Shown: in pieces, positions 1-5,196 of the stretch
How the letters are laid out: every line of letters starts with the position of its first letter
Numbering within the stretch: the stretch's first letter is position 1
DNA from: Bacillota bacterium
GTDB lineage: Bacteria > Bacillota > Dethiobacteria > Dethiobacterales > Dethiobacteraceae
NCBI GenBank assembly: GCA_024650095.1
Contig: JANKMV010000104.1
Location: 2,011-7,206, forward strand
DNA length: 5,196 bases
Reading direction: 5' to 3'
Notes under the pieces: model-generated
Seen by the model: the letters and a program-made list of their open reading frames with translations, nothing else
Database searches by the model: none
What the model was told of the DNA's origin: nothing
Program-made: the position numbers and the translations under genes

Positions 1-135
1 ATGTTAGAAAAGAATCCAGGGTTGGCAGAAGAGAGAGAATGGTCAGGTGAAAATGAAATCAGAAAAAGTCTAGCCAAGATTATGCGTGAGTTCGCCGACG
101 CCCTCAGGAGTGAACAGGGGGGGGAAGACAGGTGA
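1..135 (+). CDS. grdC: Glycine/sarcosine/betaine reductase component C, beta subunit, C-terminal end (partial)
   Basis: The frame is open from the first base and ends at TGA 133-135, giving 44 residues. The ATG at base 1 is probably an internal Met, because the family is about 500 residues long and the rest would lie upstream. The visible tail is charged and probably helical, with NPGLAEEREWSGENEIRKSL followed by an AKIMREFADAL-like helix, which agrees with my recollection of GrdC C-termini. The stop overlaps the grdD start (TGATG), the usual order for the two component C subunits. GrdC has a ketoacyl-synthase/thiolase-like fold and works with GrdD to release the acetyl group, carried by component A as a carboxymethyl-selenoether-derived intermediate, as acetyl phosphate in the cytoplasm. 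No catalytic residue of GrdC lies in this fragment, so the identification rests mainly on position and tail resemblance. An 8-G run (117-124) sits five codons before the stop. Confidence 0.75.
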   Translation: MLEKNPGLAEEREWSGENEIRKSLAKIMREFADALRSEQGGEDR

Positions 136-1286
136 TGGAGGAAGAGACTAAGAATGTCCTGGTCAGCCTACTAGCAGATGCGGCAGATTACATTGAGTAT
201 GGTTATAGCAGCAGCAAAACTAAAATTGGAGTAACTGTATATGGCAGTGAGCATGGTGTAGATGAAATAATTCGTGGAGTCCAACTTGCGCTGTCAAGAG
301 ACGCGGATCTGAAGGTAATTTTAATCGGCAGTTCGGGGACAGATAATCTGGATGGAGTACCTGCCAAGCATGATGTAGAGGCACATGCAGTTATGGAAAA
401 GATGCTTGATGCTGGTGAACTGGACGCAGCTGTGACGATGCATTACAGTTTTCCGTTAGGTACTGCTACAATTGGCAGGGTCGTAACTCCGGCCAAGGGT
501 AAGGAGATGTTTATTACTACAACCACGGGAACCGCAGATACTGATAGAGTAAAAGCATTAATAAAAAATGCCATTTATGGTATTGCAACAGCTAAGGCTT
601 GTGGCCGCAAGGATCCCACTGTGGGAATCTTAAATCTGGACGGAGCTTCGCAGGCAGAAAAAAGTTTGCAGCAGTTACAGCGCGGAGGATATCCCTTCAC
701 TTTTGCCCAGTCCGATCGTGCTGATGGGGGGACACTGATGCGCGGTAATGACCTTCTGCAGGGTATAGCAGATGTTATGGTAACTGATAGCCTTACTGGG
801 AATGTGCTGATGAAGATGCTTTCTGCTTTTAATACGGGCGGTAGCTATGAGGCACTGGGTTACGGCTATGGTCCAGGGCTAAGTCAAGATGTTGAGAAAA
901 TCATATGTATAGTATCTCGAGCTTCAGGTGCTCCGGTAATTGCTGGTGCAATTGAGTATGCCGCGCGTAGTGTGCGAGGTAATCTGTTGGCGCTGGTTAA
1001 GGAGGAATTTGCAGCTGCCAGCAAGGCAGGCTTGCAGGATATACTTAGCGCAATTAAAGTAAATACGAGACAGGAAACTGAAGAAATCGTGCCTCCTCCC
1101 CTTAAAGCAGTTACTGGAGAAATAATAGGCATTGATATTCTGGAAATTGAAAGTGCAGTTGCTTCTTTATGGCAGGAGAAACTATATGCAGAAAGTGGCA
1201 TGGGCTGTAGCGGACCGGTCATAAAGGTGGCGGAGGAAGATATCGAGGCCGCTGTAGCTATTTTACAAAGCAACAGTTTTATTTAA
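135..1286 (+). CDS. grdD: Glycine/sarcosine/betaine reductase component C, alpha subunit (acetyl phosphate-forming)
   Basis: The product is 383 residues from ATG 135; an in-frame GTG at 132 would add one Met. The overlap with the grdC stop (TGATG or GTGA) implies translational coupling, and only a G-rich stretch (117-127) can serve as a Shine-Dalgarno site. The protein belongs to the PlsX-like phosphate acyltransferase group. DVMVTDSLTGNVLMKM (about residues 213-228) matches the PlsX signature, and a glycine-rich GYGYGPG follows near 242-248. Near the C-terminus GMGCSGPVI holds the cysteine codon TGT at 1206-1208, which is residue 359 counted from GTG and 358 from ATG. In Eubacterium acidaminophilum Cys359 of GrdD is the established active-site thiol for acetyl phosphate formation, so the key residue is present and the length is normal. 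Component C is shared by the glycine, sarcosine and betaine reductases, so the substrate cannot be told from this gene. There is no in-frame TGA, as expected, since selenocysteine occurs in GrdA and GrdB instead. Confidence 0.95.
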   Translation: MEEETKNVLVSLLADAADYIEYGYSSSKTKIGVTVYGSEHGVDEIIRGVQLALSRDADLKVILIGSSGTDNLDGVPAKHDVEAHAVMEKMLDAGELDAAVTMHYSFPLGTATIGRVVTPAKGKEMFITTTTGTADTDRVKALIKNAIYGIATAKACGRKDPTVGILNLDGASQAEKSLQQLQRGGYPFTFAQSDRADGGTLMRGNDLLQGIADVMVTDSLTGNVLMKMLSAFNTGGSYEALGYGYGPGLSQDVEKIICIVSRASGAPVIAGAIEYAARSVRGNLLALVKEEFAAASKAGLQDILSAIKVNTRQETEEIVPPPLKAVTGEIIGIDILEIESAVASLWQEKLYAESGMGCSGPVIKVAEEDIEAAVAILQSNSFI

Positions 1287-1317
1287 ATTGTCTAGTGTGT
1301 AGCTTACTGCCGGTGAT

Positions 1318-1323
1318 AGGAGG
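1318..1323 (+). promoter_or_regulatory. Strong ribosome binding site of ackA
   Basis: AGGAGG lies 7 bases before GTG 1331. It decides the start: an in-frame ATG at 1295 would add 12 residues with no family resemblance and would place this site inside the coding region, whereas GTG 1331 gives the standard acetate kinase N-terminus. Confidence 0.88.
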
Positions 1324-1330
1324 AGCATAC

Positions 1331-2533
1331 GTGAAAATACTGGTGATCAATTGCGGTAGTTCATCTATTAAATATAAAGTGTTTACGCTGGCTAGTGAAG
1401 ATGTTTTGGCCAAAGGTATTGTCGAGCGCATCGGGATGATGGGCTCGCAGCTGACGCATGTCTTGTTAACCGGTCGCAATGTGGAAAAGAAGACCATAAT
1501 TGAGAAGGATATAAATGACCATCAGGCGGCTTTGGGTCTTATCGTCGGAACTCTGCTAGATCAGGAATACGGAGTATTAACAAGTTTGGGAGATATTAAG
1601 GCTGTGGGGCACAGGGTGGTGCATGGTGGTGAAAAGTTTTCCGAAGCGGTAATGGTGGATGATCACGTGATTAAGTCTTTACGTGCATGCTCAGATATGG
1701 CTCCGTTACATAATCCGCCTAATCTGCTGGGGATATCTGCTACTCAAGAATATTTTCCCTGGGCACGTCAGATTGCTGTTTTTGATACAGCATTTCATCA
1801 GAAAATGCCGCAAAAAGCGTATCTGTATGGTCTACCTTACCGTATATACCAGGAGTATGGAGTACGCCGGTATGGATTTCATGGCACGTCTCATCAATAT
1901 GTAGCAGAAAGAGCAGCTGTTTTACTGGGACAAGCTCTGGGGGATCTGAAAATTATAACCTGCCACCTGGGAAATGGTGCAAGCATTGCTGCAGTTAAGA
2001 ACGGTATTGCTGTAGATACTTCCATGGGCTTTACTCCACTGGAAGGCTTAGTTATGGGGACTCGCTCGGGTAATGTGGACCCAGCAATAATCCCTTATCT
2101 CATGGAAAAAGAAGGGCTGAGTGTAGAGGAAGTTAATACTCTACTCAATAAAGAGTCGGGTGTATTGGGGCTCTCCGGGCTAAGCAGTGACTTTCGGGAC
2201 CTGATAATTGCGGAAAAGCAGGGAAATACAAGGGCAGCTATGGCTTTGGATGTCTTCGCTTATAACGTGGTCAAGTATATTGGTGCATATTTTATGATTA
2301 TGGGAGGGACGGATGCGCTTGTTTTTACTGCTGGGGTAGGGGAAAATTCTCCAGAGATGCGCAATCAAATTTGTAGTTATTTAAAATTTATTGGCGTAGA
2401 GATAGACCAGGTCAAAAACAGTGTGAATGGAAAGGAAACAATAATCAGCAATAGCAGGAGTTCCTATAAGGTGTTAATTATTCCTGCAAATGAGGAGTTA
2501 ATGATTGCGAGGGAAGTTAAAAAACTTCTTTGA
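1331..2533 (+). CDS. ackA: Acetate kinase
   Basis: A 400-residue cytoplasmic enzyme that makes ATP and acetate from acetyl phosphate and ADP. The family motifs are in order: MKILVINCGSSSIKY (N7, S10, S12, K14), GHRVVHGGEKF (R95), MAPLHNPPN (H127), VFDTAFHQKMP (D152), YGFHGTSHQYV (H184), CHLGNGAS (211-218), MGFTPLEGLVMGTRSGNVDP (R245), FTAGVGENSPEMRNQ and IPANEELMIAREV (E388). These correspond to N7, R91, H123, D148, H180, R241 and E384 of the Methanosarcina thermophila enzyme, so it should be active. It starts with GTG behind AGGAGG. It lies 44 bases after grdD with no terminator between, so co-transcription is likely, and it would use the acetyl phosphate made by GrdCD. The length is normal for the family. 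The gene ends CTT CTT TGA, and a coding-like frame continues in +1 to base 2621 (described separately). Confidence 0.97.
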   Translation: MKILVINCGSSSIKYKVFTLASEDVLAKGIVERIGMMGSQLTHVLLTGRNVEKKTIIEKDINDHQAALGLIVGTLLDQEYGVLTSLGDIKAVGHRVVHGGEKFSEAVMVDDHVIKSLRACSDMAPLHNPPNLLGISATQEYFPWARQIAVFDTAFHQKMPQKAYLYGLPYRIYQEYGVRRYGFHGTSHQYVAERAAVLLGQALGDLKIITCHLGNGASIAAVKNGIAVDTSMGFTPLEGLVMGTRSGNVDPAIIPYLMEKEGLSVEEVNTLLNKESGVLGLSGLSSDFRDLIIAEKQGNTRAAMALDVFAYNVVKYIGAYFMIMGGTDALVFTAGVGENSPEMRNQICSYLKFIGVEIDQVKNSVNGKETIISNSRSSYKVLIIPANEELMIAREVKKLL

Positions 2534-2621
2534 AAAAGCCGATCAGGCGATGCGGAAGGCCTATGCCAAGTACTCAGCGCTGGTACAGTCGTATAATGAC
2601 ATTTATTCTTTGTTTGGTTAG
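2529..2621 (+). other. Coding-like tail in the +1 frame after ackA: possible frameshift extension or gene remnant
   Basis: One base out of register with ackA, the frame from TTT 2529 to TAG 2619-2621 reads FEKADQAMRKAYAKY and continues to end in YNDIYSLFG. The peptide is lysine-, alanine- and tyrosine-rich, probably helical, with mostly ordinary codons, unlike random AT-rich spacer. The frame is open back only to 2505 and has no convincing start: ATG 2550 lacks a good ribosome binding site. A +1 shift at CTT-TGA would join 29 residues to the AckA end, giving 429 residues. CTT-TGA is also the core of the release factor 2 (prfB) programmed frameshift site, but here the next base is A, not C, and the nearest AGGG (2510-2513) is farther upstream than in prfB. 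The alternative is a scrap of a lost gene's 3' end. I do not recognise the family. Confidence 0.35.
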
Positions 2622-2641
2622 TTAAGAAATGGACCTGTGCC

Positions 2642-2672
2642 AAAACTGCCTTTTATTTAAGGGCAGTTTTTT
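2642..2672 (+). terminator. Intrinsic (rho-independent) terminator after ackA
   Basis: A perfect 9-bp inverted repeat pairs AAAACTGCC (2642-2650) with GGCAGTTTT (2662-2670) around an 11-base loop. The T run 2667-2672 (TTTTTTCTTT including the next bases) follows. It lies 20 bases after the TAG of the coding-like tail and 108 bases after the ackA stop, and would end the grd-ackA transcript. The A-rich 5' arm pairs with the T-run, so it might also work weakly in the opposite direction, but no minus-strand gene is visible to need it. Confidence 0.88.
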
Positions 2673-2698
2673 CTTTGCTGATTAAAAAGTGGGTTATC

Positions 2699-2727
2699 TT
2701 TGTAGTTGAGGGGAGTTATGGTATAAT
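2699..2727 (+). promoter_or_regulatory. Promoter (extended -10, sigma-A type) for the SNF2 gene
   Basis: TGGTATAAT (2719-2727) is a perfect extended -10 element: TATAAT preceded by TGn. The -35 at the 17-base spacing is weak (TTTGTA, 2699-2704, three of six consensus bases), which is usual for extended -10 promoters. Transcription would start near 2734 and leave an untranslated leader of about 44 bases. It sits between the terminator and the gene, so the helicase gene appears to be transcribed independently of the reductase operon. Confidence 0.7.
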
Positions 2728-2766
2728 AATATGTTGTATTCAATTATCGTGGGCTCTTGATGAGAA

Positions 2767-2772
2767 GAGGTG
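2767..2772 (+). promoter_or_regulatory. Ribosome binding site deciding the SNF2 gene start
   Basis: GAGGTG (within AAGAGGTG) lies 5 bases before ATG 2778. An in-frame ATG at 2760 and a TTG at 2757 have no such site before them, so 2778 is preferred. Confidence 0.75.
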
Positions 2773-2777
2773 CAAAG

Positions 2778-5196
2778 ATGGCAAGATATGTGTATGGGAA
2801 AACGTGGTGGGGCAAAGCGTGGATTAATGCTTTGTCACATATTGATTATAGTAACCGTTTGCCTCGAGGGCGCAAGTATGCCAATGAGGGTGCGGTGTCC
2901 AAGGTTGAGATTACTGATGGTTTGGTGATGGCACGTGTGCAGGGTCGAGGCTATGTGCCCTATAGAATTACTATTACGCTAGAACATTTTAGTGAGTTGG
3001 AGCTGGAGACGCTAGCGCGTGTCATGGGTGAGCATACGCTGATGACGGCAGAGGTTTCTGCGGGGAAATTGCCTGAGGCTCTGCCAACGTTGCTTGAGCA
3101 CGAGGGGGTGCCGCTTTTTCCTGACGAATGGCACCAAATTCAAGCTACCTGTTCTTGTCCGGACGGTGCTGATCCTTGTAAGCACGTAGCTGCTGTTTAT
3201 TATATTTTAGCTAACGAAATAGATAAAGACCCCTTTATTCTGTTTGAATTGCGGGGCGTGACTCGCACGGAGTTACTAAAGCTGATGGGCTTTGGGGACA
3301 GTGGGGAGCCTGTGGATCCCTTCATCTCGCTGCACGAAGCCACAAGTGAAGTACAACAACAGGTTGATTTTTCCCTCACTGAGTTAGCAAGCCGTAAAAA
3401 TGAGGCGGATACCTTATTTACGCTGCTGACGGAAACACCGTTATTTTATAGCGGGGGTAGTTTTAAAAAAACGCTCTATCAGGCGTATCGGGGCTTGGCC
3501 ACGTATGTTGATCAGATGAGCATTGCAGAAGGAACGGCCATTCGTGAGGAAGCGTTTGTGCGCTTGCTTTGGAACCAAGATGAATTCGCCCATCCGCTAG
3601 AACAAATTACAGCTGTACTCTATAATACGGGTCCTACGTTGACTGTAGGTAAAACAGTCAATCGCAGTGTTCCTGTTGTGGAAGATGGCAAGTTGCAACT
3701 GAAGCGGATGAAGGGGCAAGCGGTTTCCCTTAAGTATTTGTTGTGGTTATTTCTGCAATCGCCGCTGTTGTTGGAGGGTACTCCTGAAGTTGCCTTTTTA
3801 AGTGCCGCGGCATCTGTAGCCTTAGCGCTCGTGCAGACTTCATTGTTTGTGCCGGAGGTTGTAGCCGATGAGGGTGGGCGTTTTGTGGTGCGCTACCGAC
3901 CCCGTACAGAGGATCGAGAAGTGCGAGCTGTGGTGGATTTGTTGGCGACCATGATGCCTGCTACTTTAGTTTTTCGTGGGCGGGATCAGGCGGTGTTAGT
4001 GGGCCGGCAGGGTGTTGAGGCTGTGCTGGCGCTCTATTTTGCCTGTTTAGTCCAAGATGTTGATGAGCTACCGTTGTGGGATAAATTATCTTGGGTCTTT
4101 TTTGGCACAGACGTGTATGTGCCGCAACGATTCGAAGAGAACCAGACGGGTAAGGCTGTGTCTGCTTGGTTAGCGCCTTTGTCGGTTACCGCGGGTCGTT
4201 TTGTGCCGGTGGTGAGGGTTGAAGTGCCCCTGGGCCGGCAAAAGAAATTTAGAGTTTATCTCGATGTGGAAGATCGGGATAATCCATTATCCACGTTATT
4301 ACCCTTAGGTGATTTGTTTGCAGAGGAGCGGGTATTTGGCCGCAGTGCAGATGATGTGTTGGCGCAGGTAGCTAGGCAGACGGCGGTGGCGGGTGAATAT
4401 GTGCCGGAATTAAAGGAGCTCTTGGCCGGTAAAGGGGAGCCCCTAGTCATGGGTGGAGAGCCTTTGGTTCACTTCCTAAGTGAAGGGCAACGTATTTTAG
4501 CCATGCTTGGCATTCATATTCTCTTACCCAAACAGTTACGCTCGGTGGTGGCATCAAAATTGGTGTTAGCGGCGAAAAGTAGCCAGCGGGCTGTTACGTA
4601 TTTATCGTTGGGGGAGATGATGGATTTCTCGTGGGAAGTGGCGCTCGATGATCTCCGCTTAAGTAAAGATGAATTTTTGGCCTTGACTACGGAAGCAGAA
4701 GGGGTGGTGCGTTATCGTGATCGCTATCTGCTTTTAGATCCAGCAGAGGTGAATCGTTTGTTGGCACAATTAAAAAAGCCGGCACCCACGTTAAGTGCGG
4801 TGCAGGTGCTACGAGCTGGCTTAACCGGAGAAACAGAAGACGCTATCTTTGAAATGGATGACCACTTACAAAGATTAATGGCGGATATACATACGATTGG
4901 TGATGTGTCAGAGCCTAGTGGTTTAGAGGCAGTCTTGCGTCCTTACCAGCAACGAGGTTTTCGCTGGTTATATAGAAATTGGGAACGAGGGCTGGGTAGT
5001 TGCTTGGCGGATGATATGGGATTGGGTAAAACGGTACAAGTGATTGCTCTGCTTTTGAAAATAAAGGAAGAAGGCCGCCTTACCATGCCCGCATTGGTGG
5101 TATGTACCACTACGCTCCTGGGTAATTGGGAGAAGGAGTGTGCTCGTTTTGCACCGCATTTGCGGGTGTCTGTCTGCCATGGGCCTGACCGTAAAC
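2778..5196 (+). CDS. SWIM zinc-finger SNF2-family DNA-dependent ATPase/helicase (3' end beyond window)
   Basis: An uninterrupted frame of 806 codons runs off the window edge. Residues 1-80 (TWWGKAWINAL, LPRGRKYANEG, ARVQGRGYVPYRI) match the N-terminal region of bacterial SWIM zinc-finger proteins. The finger itself is C125-x-C127-x6-C134-x-H136, a probable zinc-dependent DNA- or protein-binding module. Residues about 160-560 are a central region without a motif I can name. Residues about 560-670 (LSEGQRILAMLG, ILLPKQLRS, MMDFSWEVALDD, YRDRYLLLDPAEV) match the SNF2-helicase-associated domain of HelZ-like proteins (DUF3670). The SNF2 core begins at LRPYQQRGFRWL (720), with Walker A DDMGLGKT (745-752, K751) and motif Ia at VVCTTTLLGNW (774-784), where Thr replaces the common Pro. 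The DEAH-box motif and the second RecA lobe must lie downstream; about 1,150-1,200 residues are expected in total. Such proteins use ATP to move along or remodel DNA complexes. The exact role is unknown, with repair, nucleoid remodelling or phage defence all possible. There is no signal peptide, so it is cytoplasmic. Confidence 0.92.
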   Translation, partial: MARYVYGKTWWGKAWINALSHIDYSNRLPRGRKYANEGAVSKVEITDGLVMARVQGRGYVPYRITITLEHFSELELETLARVMGEHTLMTAEVSAGKLPEALPTLLEHEGVPLFPDEWHQIQATCSCPDGADPCKHVAAVYYILANEIDKDPFILFELRGVTRTELLKLMGFGDSGEPVDPFISLHEATSEVQQQVDFSLTELASRKNEADTLFTLLTETPLFYSGGSFKKTLYQAYRGLATYVDQMSIAEGTAIREEAFVRLLWNQDEFAHPLEQITAVLYNTGPTLTVGKTVNRSVPVVEDGKLQLKRMKGQAVSLKYLLWLFLQSPLLLEGTPEVAFLSAAASVALALVQTSLFVPEVVADEGGRFVVRYRPRTEDREVRAVVDLLATMMPATLVFRGRDQAVLVGRQGVEAVLALYFACLVQDVDELPLWDKLSWVFFGTDVYVPQRFEENQTGKAVSAWLAPLSVTAGRFVPVVRVEVPLGRQKKFRVYLDVEDRDNPLSTLLPLGDLFAEERVFGRSADDVLAQVARQTAVAGEYVPELKELLAGKGEPLVMGGEPLVHFLSEGQRILAMLGIHILLPKQLRSVVASKLVLAAKSSQRAVTYLSLGEMMDFSWEVALDDLRLSKDEFLALTTEAEGVVRYRDRYLLLDPAEVNRLLAQLKKPAPTLSAVQVLRAGLTGETEDAIFEMDDHLQRLMADIHTIGDVSEPSGLEAVLRPYQQRGFRWLYRNWERGLGSCLADDMGLGKTVQVIALLLKIKEEGRLTMPALVVCTTTLLGNWEKECARFAPHLRVSVCHGPDRK

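Noticed and set aside
133..135. grdC TGA read as selenocysteine, since reductase operons use it
   Set aside because: Read-through meets a TAG after about 13 codons, no selenocysteine-insertion hairpin is evident, and grdD starts exactly here. Selenocysteine belongs to GrdA and GrdB, which are not in the window.
884..1497. Minus-strand open frames (884-1273 and 1279-1497) opposite grdD and ackA
   Set aside because: They lie antisense to strongly supported genes, lack ribosome binding sites, and their translations have serine-rich, low-information composition typical of antisense shadows.
1683..1904. A 73-codon + strand frame inside ackA
   Set aside because: It is an alternative frame within conserved acetate kinase sequence (H127 to H184 motifs), with no separate start signal.
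2180..2368. A 62-codon minus-strand frame opposite ackA
   Set aside because: It is antisense to the conserved FTAGVGENS region and has no start signal or recognisable product.
2531..2533. ackA TGA as an in-frame read-through codon
   Set aside because: In-frame reading hits TAA after about 20 codons of unconvincing sequence; only the +1 frame looks coding-like.
2760..2777. Earlier start for the SNF2 gene at ATG 2760 (or TTG 2757)
   Set aside because: It would add six residues but has no ribosome binding site upstream, while GAGGTG is well placed for ATG 2778.
4256..5180. Minus-strand frames (4256-4450 and 4968-5180) opposite the SNF2 gene
   Set aside because: The + strand frame there is continuous and carries conserved SNF2 motifs, so these are shadows.
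2778..5196. Phage-defence island around the SNF2 gene
   Set aside because: SNF2 ATPases do occur in defence systems, but no nuclease, methyltransferase or other defence partner is visible in the window. Downstream genes would be needed to support it.

Overview
The window looks like chromosomal DNA of an anaerobic, amino-acid-fermenting Gram-positive-type bacterium (Firmicutes sensu lato: Clostridia or Negativicutes). This is inferred from glycine/sarcosine/betaine reductase genes, purine-rich Shine-Dalgarno sites, moderate-to-low GC and many GTG/TTG codons. The genus cannot be fixed from the sequence. All supported genes are on the + strand.

Left block (1-2533, possibly extending to 2621): the end of a reductase operon. 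It holds the last 44 codons of grdC, then grdD overlapping its stop codon, then ackA 44 bases further on behind a strong ribosome binding site. GrdC and GrdD form component C of glycine/sarcosine/betaine reductase, which turns the protein-bound acetyl group into acetyl phosphate. Acetate kinase then converts acetyl phosphate and ADP to acetate and ATP, so the last two steps of this energy pathway are encoded together. The GrdD cysteine known to be catalytic is present.

Middle (2534-2777): a short reading frame that looks like coding sequence follows the ackA stop in the +1 frame, reached across CTT-TGA, and ends at 2621. A clear intrinsic terminator (2642-2672) and an extended -10 promoter (2719-2727) come next. 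Together they close the reductase unit and start a new transcription unit.

Right block (2778-5196): an open frame of 806 codons that runs off the window edge. It encodes the N-terminal part of a large SNF2-family ATPase. It starts with a SWIM zinc finger, continues through a long central region and an SNF2-helicase-associated domain, and then enters the SNF2 ATPase core, with the Walker A motif and motif Ia visible. It has no evident functional link to the reductase genes.

No tRNA, rRNA, CRISPR array, insertion sequence or complete new multigene system is visible. The most unusual points are the SWIM-helicase fusion, the possible +1 frameshift extension of AckA, and an 8-G tract at the grdC/grdD junction where one extra G would fuse the two proteins in frame.
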